From assembly GCF_004014805.1 (NCBI RefSeq), contig NZ_ATDN01000003.1, positions 1 to 64,000 on the forward strand: a DNA stretch of 64,000 nt, written 5' to 3'. The stretch is from Mycolicibacterium elephantis DSM 44368. GTDB taxonomy: Bacteria > Actinomycetota > Actinomycetes > Mycobacteriales > Mycobacteriaceae. Positions 10,967-19,336 of the stretch are shown here, in pieces. Each line of letters begins with the position of its first letter. Positions within the stretch are counted from its first letter, which is position 1. The notes under the pieces are model-generated. The model saw only the letters and a list, made by a program, of their open reading frames with translations. It ran no database searches and was not told the DNA's origin. A program made the position numbers and the translations under genes.

Positions 10967-12031
10967 TCAGGACTCCAGCACGTCGTAGAGGTCGTAGTTG
11001 ATCGGCACGTCGAGCTGGTCGAACGTGCAACTGCGCGGATCCCGGTCCGGGCGCCAGCGGCGGAACTTCACGGCATGCCGAAACCGCCTGCCGTGCACGG
11101 TGTTTCCTTCCATCTGGTCGTATGCGACCTCGCACACCTTCTCCGGCCGCACCGGAATCCAGCGCTTGTCGGCCGCGGAGTTCCAGCGGCTCGGGTCGCC
11201 TTCGCGCATCTCGTCGCCCTCCCGCAGCGGTTCCAGGTCGGCCAGCAGTCTGAGCCGGTCCTTGGCGGTGAAAGACGCTGCGCCGCCGACCATCTGCAGT
11301 TCACCGTCGTCGCGGTAGAGCCCGAGCAGGATCGACCCGATGCCCTCCCCGCTCTTGTGGATGCGGTAGCCCATCGCCACGCAGTCGGCGTCGCGGGCGT
11401 GTTTGACCTTCACCATCTCCCGCTTGCCGGGCAGGTACGGGCCGTCCAGCCGCTTGGCGATCACGCCGTCGAGGCCCGCGCCCTCGAACTCCTCGAGCCA
11501 GCGCGCGCCGACCTCGGGATCCTCGGTGGTGCCGGTGACGTGGCACCACTGCTTGGAGCGCACCGCTTCCGACAACGCCTCGCGGCGCACCCGAAACGGC
11601 TCCTTCATCAGCGACGAGTCGCCGGTGGCCAGCGCGTCGAAGCCGATGAAGTGCGCGGGCGTCTGCTCGGCGAGCATCTTGATGCGGCTGGCCGCGGGGT
11701 GCACGCGTTGCGAGAGCGACTCCCAGTCCAGCCGCGTCCGCTCGTCGATGTCACGGGGCACCACGATCTCGCCGTCGAGGACGCACCGTTGCACCAGTTC
11801 GTCACGCAGCGCCTCGACCAGTTCCGGGAAGTAGCGGCCGAGATCCTTGCCGTTGCGCGAGTGCAGCACCACCTCGTCGCCGTCGCGGAACACCAGCGCC
11901 CGAAACCCGTCCCACTTGGGTTCGTAGGACCAGACCCCGGCCTCGTCGGGAACTTTGGCCTGCGCCTTGGCCAGCATCGGCTCGATCGGCGGCAGCACGG
12001 GAAGGTCCACCTGCTCCATTATTGCGTCCAC
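10967..12031 (-). CDS. ligC: ATP-dependent DNA ligase, LigC type (copy 1)
   Basis: 354 residues (350 if read from M5 at 12019). The nucleotidyl-transferase motif I is EPKWDGFR with adenylated lysine K39; later motifs include DGEIVV, the EGAGLDGVIAK block and the VKVKHARDADC block, followed by an OB fold ending near RRWRPDRDP. LigC enzymes seal nicks and serve as backup ligases in mycobacterial repair. Order on the transcript is tetR, ligC, polD1. A second LigC lies on the other side of the divergent promoter at 13819. Confidence 0.93.
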   Translation of the reverse strand: MDAIMEQVDLPVLPPIEPMLAKAQAKVPDEAGVWSYEPKWDGFRALVFRDGDEVVLHSRNGKDLGRYFPELVEALRDELVQRCVLDGEIVVPRDIDERTRLDWESLSQRVHPAASRIKMLAEQTPAHFIGFDALATGDSSLMKEPFRVRREALSEAVRSKQWCHVTGTTEDPEVGARWLEEFEGAGLDGVIAKRLDGPYLPGKREMVKVKHARDADCVAMGYRIHKSGEGIGSILLGLYRDDGELQMVGGAASFTAKDRLRLLADLEPLREGDEMREGDPSRWNSAADKRWIPVRPEKVCEVAYDQMEGNTVHGRRFRHAVKFRRWRPDRDPRSCTFDQLDVPINYDLYDVLES

Positions 12032-12061
12032 ACCCCTTCAGACCGCCGACGACGAGCAATG

Positions 12062-12700
12062 TCATCGCGCTCGGTCGAGGAGACAGTCGCCGAGCGTCTC
12101 GGTGAGCCATCGTTCGTACCGCTTCGGCGACCAGCCTCGTTCGACGACGAGCAGCCGGTAGACGTCCGGAGACATCAGGGTGTAGATGATGTCGCCGGCG
12201 TCGCGCTGGCGCAGACCGGGCCGCAGCGTGCCGACCCGTTCCAGCGCGTGCGCCAACTGCCCCTGACCGGCGCGGCGTTGCCGGTTCAGGTCGTCGCGCA
12301 GGGCAGCCACCTCCGAATCGGAGCTCGCCGCGCTGACGAGGATTTCGTAGATCGGCGCGGTTCGAGCGTTTACCTCGGCGGCGACCGCGACGAAGCCCGC
12401 CACCTGGCTTTTCGGGTCCGAATCGGCGACCGCGGTTTGAACCTGCGGGCGTTCCGGCAACGCCACAGGTTGGTCGTCCCCGGCGATCGACACGTCGAGG
12501 ATCGCCTTCAGGATGCCGCGCTTGGAGGAGAACAGCCGGTACACGGTGGCCTGCGGGACGTCGGCGGCGGCGCTGATGGCCTCGATCGTGGTGGCCCCGT
12601 AGCCGCGGTCGACGAACAGGGTGCGGGCGGCGTCGATGACCGCGGCCCGCGCCAGGCGGGTCCTGGCCTGTCCGGGTCTGTCGGCGGGTCGGGTCGGCAC
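12062..12700 (-). CDS. TetR-family regulator beside the repair genes
   Basis: 212 residues from GTG 12700. The helix-turn-helix is at about 19-65 (VIDAARTLFVDRGY, TIEAISAAADVPQATVYRLF). It lies 30 nt upstream of ligC on the same strand and is divergent from the glyoxalase-like gene; the region between holds a perfect 25-bp palindrome overlapped by a second half-site, an obvious operator. It could therefore repress both the ligC-polD1 side and the ligC2 side. The ligand is unknown. Confidence 0.9.
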   Translation of the reverse strand: MPTRPADRPGQARTRLARAAVIDAARTLFVDRGYGATTIEAISAAADVPQATVYRLFSSKRGILKAILDVSIAGDDQPVALPERPQVQTAVADSDPKSQVAGFVAVAAEVNARTAPIYEILVSAASSDSEVAALRDDLNRQRRAGQGQLAHALERVGTLRPGLRQRDAGDIIYTLMSPDVYRLLVVERGWSPKRYERWLTETLGDCLLDRAR

Positions 12701-12714
12701 GGATTGAGTCTATT

Positions 12715-12745
12715 ACTCTCGAATTGAGAGTGCTACTCTCAATTC
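12715..12745. promoter_or_regulatory. Palindromic operator, probably for the TetR regulator
   Basis: GAATTGAGAGT (12721-12731) and ACTCTCAATTC (12735-12745) form a perfect 11-bp inverted repeat with a 3-nt spacer. A further ACTCTC at 12715-12720 pairs with GAGAGT at 12726-12731, so the half-site occurs three times, with the two ACTCTC copies 20 nt (two helical turns) apart. It lies 14 nt from the TetR start codon and 36 nt before the glyoxalase-like start, fitting auto-repression and control of both directions. Confidence 0.75.
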
Positions 12746-12780
12746 ATGACCGCCGCTCCCCGATCGGAAGGACGCAGAAC

Positions 12781-13386
12781 ATGACAGGCATCGAATCGGT
12801 CACGCTGGAAACCCCCGACCCCGCAACGCTCGACGCCTTCCACAAAGCGGCGTTCGGTCCGGATCTGCCGGTGCGCGCACGTGTCGGAGACGCGGCGACC
12901 AACGGCTTCCGCGGGTTCACGCTCTCGCTGGTGGTCGCGCAACCGTCCACTGTCGACGCCTTCGTCGACGCCGCCCTGCAGGCCGGCGCAACCGAACTCA
13001 AGGCGCCCAAGAAGTCGCTGTGGGGCTACGGCGGCAGCGTCACCGGGCCCGACGGCACGATCTGGACCGTCGCGTCGTCGTCGAAGAAGGACCGTGGCCC
13101 CGCCGACCACCGGATCGACGAGTTCATCCTGCAACTCGGCGTCGACGACGTCGCCGCCAGCAAGCGCTTCTACGTCGAGCGCGGGTTGCAGGTCGCAAAG
13201 AGCTTCGGGCGCAAGTACGTTTCGTTCACATCGGGTCCGGTCATCCTCGCGCTGTTGAATCGCGGTGCGCTGGCCAAGAACGCCGGCGTGGCCCCGGAGG
13301 GCAGCGGATCGCACCGTATCGTCGTCAACAGCCCGGCGGGCGACTTCACCGACCCGGACGGGTTCACCTGGGAGGCCGGCCGATGA
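12781..13386 (+). CDS. Glyoxalase/VOC-superfamily protein
   Basis: 201 residues from ATG 12781 with GGAAGGA upstream. Two beta-alpha-beta-beta-beta units of the vicinal-oxygen-chelate fold are visible (GIESVTLETPDPATLDAFH... and DEFILQLGVDDVAASKRFYVERG...). The metal-ligand pattern is weak, so the reaction is not predictable. The more upstream ATG at 12746 is in another frame and inside the palindrome. It heads the operon with a DUF1801 gene and ligC2; the stop TGA overlaps the next ATG. Confidence 0.82.
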   Translation: MTGIESVTLETPDPATLDAFHKAAFGPDLPVRARVGDAATNGFRGFTLSLVVAQPSTVDAFVDAALQAGATELKAPKKSLWGYGGSVTGPDGTIWTVASSSKKDRGPADHRIDEFILQLGVDDVAASKRFYVERGLQVAKSFGRKYVSFTSGPVILALLNRGALAKNAGVAPEGSGSHRIVVNSPAGDFTDPDGFTWEAGR

Positions 13387-13799
13387 CCGAACGCGACAAG
13401 CCGAAACTGCTCTCGGGCGGCAACCCGCAGATCCCCAAGGGTGAGGGCGACGGCCCGGTGCAGGACTACATCGCGGCGATGCCCGGCTGGAAGCGCGAGG
13501 TCGGGAAACGCCTCGACGCGCTCATCGAGCGCACGGTGCCCGACGTGCACAAGGCCGTGAAATGGAACCAGCCGTTCTACGGCCACAAAGGCGAAGGCTG
13601 GTTCCTCTCGTTTCGCTGCTACACGAACTACGTGCAGATGGCGTTCTTCAAGGGCGCGTCGCTGGATCCCGTGCCGCCGAAGGCCTCCAAGCACCAGGAG
13701 GTGCGCTACCTCGACATCCGCGAGGACGACGAGTTCGACGAGGACCAACTCCGGTCGTGGATCGAACAGGCCAGCAAGCTGCCCGGCGAAAAGATGTGA
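13383..13799 (+). CDS. DUF1801 family protein
   Basis: 138 residues, starting in an ATGA overlap with the VOC gene. The core (VQDYIAAMPGWKREVGKRLDALI... VKWNQPFYG... YTNYVQMAFFKG) is the YdhG-like DUF1801 domain, a small alpha/beta fold of unknown function often found next to glyoxalase-like proteins. Conserved tryptophans and the NQPFYG turn are present. A DNA-repair function is suggested only by its position between the operator and ligC2. Confidence 0.85.
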   Translation: MTERDKPKLLSGGNPQIPKGEGDGPVQDYIAAMPGWKREVGKRLDALIERTVPDVHKAVKWNQPFYGHKGEGWFLSFRCYTNYVQMAFFKGASLDPVPPKASKHQEVRYLDIREDDEFDEDQLRSWIEQASKLPGEKM

Positions 13800-13818
13800 C
13801 GCGTCGCGACCCTGGACA

Positions 13819-14892
13819 ATGGCAGCGATGAAGCTGCCCGTGATGCCGCCGGTGCGGCCGATGCTGGCCAAATCGGTGGACACGATTCCGCCCGACGCGT
13901 CCTACGAGCCGAAGTGGGACGGGTTCCGGTCGATCTGCTTTCGCGACGGCGCCGAGGTCGAGTTCGGCAGCCGCAACGAACGGCCGATGACACGCTACTT
14001 CCCCGAACTGGTCGCGGCGGCCATCGCGGAACTGCCGCCGCGATCCGTCATCGACGGCGAGATCGTTGTCGCGACCGACCACGGCCTCGACTTCGAGGCG
14101 CTGCAGCAGCGCATCCACCCGGCGGCCAGCCGCGTCCAGATGCTCGCCGAGCAGACGCCGGCGTCGTTCATCGCGTTCGACCTGCTCGCCCTTGGCGACG
14201 ACGACTACACCGAGCGCCCGTTCACCGAACGCCGCGCCGCCCTCACCGAAGCGCTGGCCGGCTCGGGGCCGTCGTTTCACCTCACGCCGGTGACCACCGA
14301 CCTGGCCACCGCACATCGCTGGTTCGACGAGTTCGAGGGCGCCGGTCTCGACGGCGTCATCGCCAAACCGCCTGACCTGACGTACCAGCCCGACAAGCGG
14401 GTGATGTTCAAGATCAAGCACACGCGCACCGCCGACTGCGTGGTCGCCGGTTACCGCGTTCACAAGTCGGGTGCGGACGCGATCGGCTCGCTGCTGCTTG
14501 GCCTCTACAAGGATGACGGCACGCTGGCCTCCGTCGGCGTCATCGGCGCGTTCCCGATGGCCACCCGGCGGCAGTTGTTCTCCGAATTGCAGCCGCTGGT
14601 AACCACATTCGAGGAACATCCGTGGAACTGGGCCGCGCACATGGCCGGTGACCGCACCCCGCGCCGCAATGAGGGCTCGCGGTGGAACGCCGGCAAGGAC
14701 CTGTCCTTCGTTCCGCTGCGGCCCGAGCGGGTGGTGGAGGTCCGCTATGACCACATGGAGGGTGAACGGTTCCGCCACACCGCTCAGTTCAACCGCTGGC
14801 GCCCCGACCGCGACCCGCGCTCGTGCACCTACGACCAACTCGAAGTCCCGGTGAAGTTCCGCCTCGACGACATCGTTCCGGGGCTCGGCTGA
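13819..14892 (+). CDS. ligC2: ATP-dependent DNA ligase, LigC type (copy 2)
   Basis: 357 residues (M4 at 13828 is an alternative start). Motif I is EPKWDGFR with K32; DGEIVV, EGAGLDGVIAK and the KIKHTRTADC block follow, and the C-terminal OB fold keeps RWRPDRDPRSCTYDQL. It is clearly a paralogue of the minus-strand LigC, with the same domain order and length. I recall M. smegmatis having LigC1 and LigC2 close together in this way. It is the third gene after the shared TetR operator. Confidence 0.93.
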   Translation: MAAMKLPVMPPVRPMLAKSVDTIPPDASYEPKWDGFRSICFRDGAEVEFGSRNERPMTRYFPELVAAAIAELPPRSVIDGEIVVATDHGLDFEALQQRIHPAASRVQMLAEQTPASFIAFDLLALGDDDYTERPFTERRAALTEALAGSGPSFHLTPVTTDLATAHRWFDEFEGAGLDGVIAKPPDLTYQPDKRVMFKIKHTRTADCVVAGYRVHKSGADAIGSLLLGLYKDDGTLASVGVIGAFPMATRRQLFSELQPLVTTFEEHPWNWAAHMAGDRTPRRNEGSRWNAGKDLSFVPLRPERVVEVRYDHMEGERFRHTAQFNRWRPDRDPRSCTYDQLEVPVKFRLDDIVPGLG

Positions 14893-14950
14893 CCGAAGCA
14901 CTTTCGTCAACTCGGCGATGTCCGCGTGCAAGACGTGTGATGCTGCCCGC

Positions 14951-15376
14951 ATGGTGATCACACGTGCGATGACCGCCGCGGTGGCGCTCACCGGCGTCGC
15001 CGTCGGGTTGGCGAGCCCCGCATGGGCGGACGGGCGACTTGACGGCGAATACCAGTTCGTCAACGGCCCCACGACGAACACGTGGGCGATCACCACGCAG
15101 TGCAATTTCGAAGGTCTTTGCGGCGGAACAATTTCCAGTTCCACCGGGATGATCGCTCAGATCCGTAAGCAGGCCGACGGTCCGTGGACCATCGAACGCC
15201 ACGACGTCTTCAACGGACGTCCGTGCGCGGACGGCAGCACCGGACCCGCCGATCTGACGTACTCGTTCGATCCGGCGACCTTGGCGGGCAGCCTGCGCTA
15301 CACGTGGGAACCCGGAACATGCGGCGACCCCAACCCCGGGGAGAGCGAAGTACCGATCAGCCTTCAGCCGCTGTAG
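14951..15376 (+). CDS. Secreted protein of unknown function
   Basis: 141 residues from ATG 14951. A clear signal peptide (MVITRAMTAAVALTGV..., cleavage after AWA near 26) is followed by a soluble beta-rich domain with four cysteines (CNFEGLCGG and later single C), likely two disulfides. Mycobacteria have families of such short exported proteins (DRLDGEYQ-like starts). No enzyme motif is seen. An in-frame start at 14918 would add a cysteine-rich leader that hides the signal peptide. Confidence 0.75.
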   Translation: MVITRAMTAAVALTGVAVGLASPAWADGRLDGEYQFVNGPTTNTWAITTQCNFEGLCGGTISSSTGMIAQIRKQADGPWTIERHDVFNGRPCADGSTGPADLTYSFDPATLAGSLRYTWEPGTCGDPNPGESEVPISLQPL

Positions 15377-15460
15377 TCGGGCGGGGTTCGGGCCGCGAGT
15401 GTGCGAACCGATACGCTCCGCCCGGCGACTCGCGTATGAAACCGCACGCTGGGCGGGGAG

Positions 15461-15955
15461 TCAGGCGCGCGCGAAGCTCAGCGTTTCCCCGCGCACCCCG
15501 CCCATCCACAGGTCCTGGCAGGCCGCGGCCATCTCGTCGAGTCCCTCGATGACGGCGCCGAACACGTTGCCCGGTACCCAGCCCTGGTCGCCGTTGATCA
15601 GCAGGTTGTTGCGGCCGTAGAACAACGCGAGGTCGACGATCGCGCCGGTGGTCCCGGTGCCGGTGGTGTTCTCGTAGCCGTAGGCGGGGTTGCCGAGCTG
15701 GTCTGAGTCGAACGAGAACCAGCACAGGTCGCCGGGAATCGGCGTCACCGTGGTGTTCTCCTTACCGGGGTCGGGCGCGAAAGTCGGTAGCAGCGTGTAG
15801 ATCTCGTTGCGGGCGTACTTTCCGTGGAACACCTGGGCCGACAGGGGCAGCGCATCCCACACCGCCGCGCAGGTTCGTGGCGCCGCCCCGTCGAGCAGCC
15901 GGGCCACGCAGCTGACGCCTCGCTTGTCCAGGGACACGGTGATCAGCCTGCTCAT
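15461..15955 (-). CDS. DUF3830 family protein
   Basis: 164 residues from ATG 15955, with a 4-nt ATGA overlap with the amidase gene upstream. The sequence (DALPLSAQVFHGKYARNEIY..., LCWFSFDSD..., LALFYGRNNLL...) fits DUF3830, a cyclophilin-like small beta fold of unknown function that I associate with catabolic operons holding amidases and Asp/Glu-racemase-like enzymes, as here. Last gene of the dehydrogenase-amidase-DUF3830 unit. It may act as a binding or processing accessory to the amidase; that is inference. Confidence 0.78.
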   Translation of the reverse strand: MSRLITVSLDKRGVSCVARLLDGAAPRTCAAVWDALPLSAQVFHGKYARNEIYTLLPTFAPDPGKENTTVTPIPGDLCWFSFDSDQLGNPAYGYENTTGTGTTGAIVDLALFYGRNNLLINGDQGWVPGNVFGAVIEGLDEMAAACQDLWMGGVRGETLSFARA

Positions 15956-17355
15956 CGAACTCCTTGTGCGATCAGTTCGGGTGTGCGCCGGTGCCAGTCG
16001 GTGGCCGCCTCGTACGCGCGGCCGACCCGCAGCACCATCGCATCCGCGTGCCGGGGCCCCACGATCTGCAGCCCGACGGGCAGTCCGGCGGAGGTGAAGC
16101 CGCACGGCAGGCTGAGCGCGGGCTGCTGGGTCATGTTGAACGGATAGGTGTACGGGGTCCAGCTCGCCCAGTCCGGTGACGGCCACCCGTCGGGTACGTC
16201 GCGGCCGGCGGCGAACGCGGGCAGCGGCAGGGTCGGCGTGATGAGCACGTCGTAGCGCTGGTGGAACCGGCCCATCAACTCGCCCAGGCGCATGCGCACG
16301 GCCGTCGCGTCGAGATAGTCCGACGCCGAGAACGTCGCCCCCGCCGCCGCGACCCGCCGCAACCCCGGGTCCACCCGGTCATCGACCGCATCGCCGTAGG
16401 CCTCCAACACCTTCGCCGCCCCCGAGAACCACAGGATGTGAAAGGCCTCCAGCGGGTCGGCGAACCCGGGGTCCACCTCCTCGACCCGCGCGCCGACGTC
16501 GGCCAGCACGGTCGCCGCGGCCCGCACGGGGGCGTCGACCTCGGGGTCGTTGCGCACGAAACCGAGGGTGGGCGAGAACGCCACCCGCAGGCCCGCGACA
16601 CCGTCGTCGAGGCCGGTCAGAAACGACTCCGACGGGGTCGGCATCGCCGCCCAGTCACGCGCGTCGAACCCGGTGATCACATCCATCAGCGCCGCGGTGT
16701 CGGCCACGGTGCGCGTCATCGGGCCGGGGTGGGCCAGGGTGCCGAACGGGCTGGGCGGAAAGGCGGGGATCAACCCGTACGTCGGCTTCAGCGCGACGGT
16801 CCCGGTGAACCCCGCCGGGATGCGCACCGAGCCGCCTGCGTCGGTGCCGACCGACCACACCCCCATGCCGAGCGCGACCGCGGCCGCGCTGCCGCCGCTC
16901 GAGCCGCCTGCCGTCGTGGCGGGATCCCACGGGTTGCGGGTCACCCCGTATCGCGGCGAGTCGGTGACGCCCTTCCACGAGTACTCCGGCGTGGTCGTCT
17001 TGCCGAGCAGCACCGCGCCCGTCTCGCGCAACCGCGCGACGCTCGGCGCGTCCTCCTCCCACGGGCCGGCGTCATCGATGAGCCAGCTGCCGCGCAACGT
17101 CGGCCAGCCCCGGGTCCACAGCGCGTCCTTGATCGATGTCGGCACCCCGTCGCCGGGACCCAGCGGCCGCCCGGCATGCCAGCGCGCCTCGGACGCCTTG
17201 GCCGCCGCCAACGCCCCTTCGGCGTCGACGAGCACGAACGCGTTCACCGCGTCGTCGTGAGATTCGATGGCGGCCAACGCCTCTCGGGTCGCCTCCACCG
17301 GCGAGATCGTTCCGGCCCGGTAGCCCTGCACCAGCTCGAGCGCGGTGGGAATCAT
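15952..17355 (-). CDS. Amidase (amidase-signature family)
   Basis: 467 residues. The Ser-cisSer-Lys triad is intact: K76 in TSIKDA, the cis-serine in GGSSGGS at 150-156, and nucleophile S176 in DAGGSVRIP. Such enzymes hydrolyse carboxamides to acid and ammonia in the cytosol. Its start overlaps the stop of the hydroxyacid dehydrogenase gene (4 nt) and its stop overlaps the DUF3830 start, so the three are translated together, under the operator at 18458. Confidence 0.9.
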   Translation of the reverse strand: MIPTALELVQGYRAGTISPVEATREALAAIESHDDAVNAFVLVDAEGALAAAKASEARWHAGRPLGPGDGVPTSIKDALWTRGWPTLRGSWLIDDAGPWEEDAPSVARLRETGAVLLGKTTTPEYSWKGVTDSPRYGVTRNPWDPATTAGGSSGGSAAAVALGMGVWSVGTDAGGSVRIPAGFTGTVALKPTYGLIPAFPPSPFGTLAHPGPMTRTVADTAALMDVITGFDARDWAAMPTPSESFLTGLDDGVAGLRVAFSPTLGFVRNDPEVDAPVRAAATVLADVGARVEEVDPGFADPLEAFHILWFSGAAKVLEAYGDAVDDRVDPGLRRVAAAGATFSASDYLDATAVRMRLGELMGRFHQRYDVLITPTLPLPAFAAGRDVPDGWPSPDWASWTPYTYPFNMTQQPALSLPCGFTSAGLPVGLQIVGPRHADAMVLRVGRAYEAATDWHRRTPELIAQGVR

Positions 17356-18431
17356 CGCGCACCACCCCGGCCCGATGTCGCCGGCCTTCCGGCTCCGGAC
17401 GGCACGTAGCCGAGCTTCTTGTCCACCACGTTGTGCAGCGGCTCGCCGACCAGCCAGCGGCGCAGGTTGCCCAGGAACTGCTCGGCCAGCGTGTCGCGCC
17501 AGCCGACCACATCACCGGACATGTGGGGGGTGATGGTCACGTTCGGGGCTTCCCACAACGGATGGTCCGCAGGCAGCGGCTCGGTGTCGAACACGTCCAA
17601 CGTCGCGCCGCCGATTCGGTTGCGGGCCAACGCGTCCAGCAACGCCGACTCGACGACCATCGGGCCGCGGGCGATGTTCACCAGATGCGCGTCGGGCTTC
17701 ATCGCGTCCAGCACCGCCGCGTCGACCAGCCCGCGCGTCGAGTCGGTGAGCGGCGCCGCGAGCACCAGGTGATCGCACCACCCGACCTCGGCGGCCAGAT
17801 CGGCGCTGGCCACCACCTCACCGAAGTCGGGATCGGCGTCGGCCGCCACCCGGCCCGCGCCGCGCACTCGCATGCCCGCCGCGCGCAGCAGCCGCGCGAT
17901 CTCGCGGGCGATCGAACCGGTGCCGACGACGAGCGCACAGGTGCCGGCGATGCCGCGTGTCTCGCGGTGCCGCCACTGCCGGTCGCATTGCAGCGCGTAG
18001 CTGGTGCGGCTGTCCTTGGCGTGGGCGAGCACCGCGCCGAGCACGTACTCGGCGATCGGACGGTCGAAGACGCCGCACGCGTTGGTGACCACCACGTCGG
18101 AGTCGCGAAGCTCCGGGAAGTCAGGGCACAGCAGCGTGTCCACCCCGGCCGCGGTGACGTGGATCCACTCCAGGCTGTCCGCCCGCGGCCAGACGTCGCG
18201 CAACGCGGTGGAAAAGTAGTCCCACAGCAGCAGCACCCGCGCCCCGCGGACCGCGTCGGGAAGGTCGGCGGCGGTGCAGAACCGGAACTGGACGCCGACA
18301 TCGGCGAGCGCGGGGCGGTCGGCCTCGTCGGCGCACAGGACTGCGACCACCGGCGCCTCAGAATGGGTCCTGACCTGGTCAGATGATCCGTACCGTCCCG
18401 CGGGGGGAACGCTCTCGCGGGAGGTCGGCAC
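17352..18431 (-). CDS. D-isomer-specific 2-hydroxyacid dehydrogenase
   Basis: 359 residues. NAD-binding motif GTGSIA at 170-175, and the catalytic set is R255 (NIARG), E284 (DVFDTEPL) and H303 (ITPHMSG), as in phosphoglycerate- and glyoxylate/hydroxypyruvate-type reductases. The first 25 residues look weakly conserved; V20 or H23 onward is the usual start area. First gene of the minus-strand half of the catabolic island, 27 nt from the palindrome. It would interconvert a 2-oxo acid and a 2-hydroxy acid; the substrate is unknown. Confidence 0.87.
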   Translation of the reverse strand: MPTSRESVPPAGRYGSSDQVRTHSEAPVVAVLCADEADRPALADVGVQFRFCTAADLPDAVRGARVLLLWDYFSTALRDVWPRADSLEWIHVTAAGVDTLLCPDFPELRDSDVVVTNACGVFDRPIAEYVLGAVLAHAKDSRTSYALQCDRQWRHRETRGIAGTCALVVGTGSIAREIARLLRAAGMRVRGAGRVAADADPDFGEVVASADLAAEVGWCDHLVLAAPLTDSTRGLVDAAVLDAMKPDAHLVNIARGPMVVESALLDALARNRIGGATLDVFDTEPLPADHPLWEAPNVTITPHMSGDVVGWRDTLAEQFLGNLRRWLVGEPLHNVVDKKLGYVPSGAGRPATSGRGGAR

Positions 18432-18457
18432 GCCCCGAGGCTAAGGACACGCCGTAT

Positions 18458-18471
18458 GATTGTCAACAATC
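18458..18471. promoter_or_regulatory. Candidate GntR operator 1 (GATTGTCAACAATC)
   Basis: Near-perfect palindrome GATTGTCAACAATC in the 77-nt gap between the divergent hydroxyacid dehydrogenase (start 18431) and isomerase-like gene (start 18509). It matches the sites at 19301 and 22213 at all but one central base. The pattern TTGTnnACAA is of the kind bound by FadR-type GntR regulators, and one is encoded at 20053. Confidence 0.75.
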
Positions 18472-18508
18472 TGTTGCTGGATGGGCGTTCTGGCCTCACA
18501 CTGTGGAA

Positions 18509-19246
18509 ATGACGCTCGGGGAAGTGGTGCCGCCCCCACCATTGCAGCAGGTCGGCATAGGTGTTGTGACGCCGTATGACTTCGCCCTGGACCGCGAATT
18601 GTGGCGCTGGGTGCCCGACGATGTCAGCCTCTACGTGACCCGGCTCCGATACGCGCCGTTGCCGGTGACCGTCGACATGGCCGTGCACGTCTCGGACGCG
18701 GACAACGTCGTCGCCGGCGCCGCCAACGTGCTCGCGGTCTCGCCGATCGTGACCGCCTACGCGTGCACGGCAGGCAGCTTCGTCAAGGGCATGGCCGGGG
18801 AGGCCGCGCTCGTCGCGGCGATGCAGGCGGCCGGCGCCCCGGCCGCGGTGACCACGAGCGGTTCCATGCTGGCCGCGCTGAAGCACCTCGGCGTCCACCG
18901 CGTCGCGACGGTCACCCCGTACACCGCGGACCTGACCATCGGGCTGACCAGCTACCTCATGGAGGCCGGGCTGGAGGTGGTCGCGACCTCCGGGCTCGGC
19001 TTGACCTCGAAGATCTGGGCGGTGCCCTACGAGCAGACCGCCGAACTCGTCCGCAGCACCAACGTGGCCGAGGCCGAGGCGATCGTCATCAGTTGCACCA
19101 ACCTGCCGACCTATGACCTGATCGCCCCGCTTGAAGCCGAACTGCAGAAGCCGGTGGTGACCGCGAACCAGGTGACCATGTGGGCGGCCCTGCGGGTGGC
19201 CGGGCGCAAAGCCGTGGGCCCCGGCCAGCGCCTGCTTGAGGCGTAA
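18509..19246 (+). CDS. Maleate isomerase / Asp-Glu racemase-family enzyme (copy 1)
   Basis: 245 residues from ATG 18509. The two-domain Asp/Glu racemase fold is shown by C86 in AYACTAGSF and C196 in VISCTNLPT, one cysteine per pseudo-symmetric half, as in maleate isomerases and racemases that use both thiols. GVHRVATVTPYT lies between them. The likely reaction is cis-trans isomerisation or racemisation of a small dicarboxylate or amino acid. A second family member lies 90 nt downstream, with a different second active-site residue. Confidence 0.85.
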   Translation: MTLGEVVPPPPLQQVGIGVVTPYDFALDRELWRWVPDDVSLYVTRLRYAPLPVTVDMAVHVSDADNVVAGAANVLAVSPIVTAYACTAGSFVKGMAGEAALVAAMQAAGAPAAVTTSGSMLAALKHLGVHRVATVTPYTADLTIGLTSYLMEAGLEVVATSGLGLTSKIWAVPYEQTAELVRSTNVAEAEAIVISCTNLPTYDLIAPLEAELQKPVVTANQVTMWAALRVAGRKAVGPGQRLLEA

Positions 19247-19300
19247 CGAATCCGCTTCGACCGAGAAACCGGCAAAGTACGGACAACGGCGGTTGTTAGC

Positions 19301-19312
19301 ATTGTCGACAAT
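19301..19312. promoter_or_regulatory. Candidate GntR operator 2 (ATTGTCGACAAT)
   Basis: A perfect 12-bp palindrome lying 24 nt upstream of the second isomerase-family gene at 19337 and inside the 90-nt gap after the first. It implies a separate promoter for the isomerase-2/GntR pair, so the regulator would also control its own synthesis. Confidence 0.75.
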
Positions 19313-19336
19313 CTGCCCATCGACCGAGGGTTCTGT

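Noticed and set aside
12746..12760. ATG at 12746 as the start of the VOC gene
   Set aside because: It is in another frame from the conserved protein and touches the palindrome; ATG 12781 has a good ribosome site.
13648..15144. A 498-residue minus-strand frame opposite DUF1801 and ligC2
   Set aside because: Composition is that of an antisense shadow; ligC2 motifs are on the plus strand.
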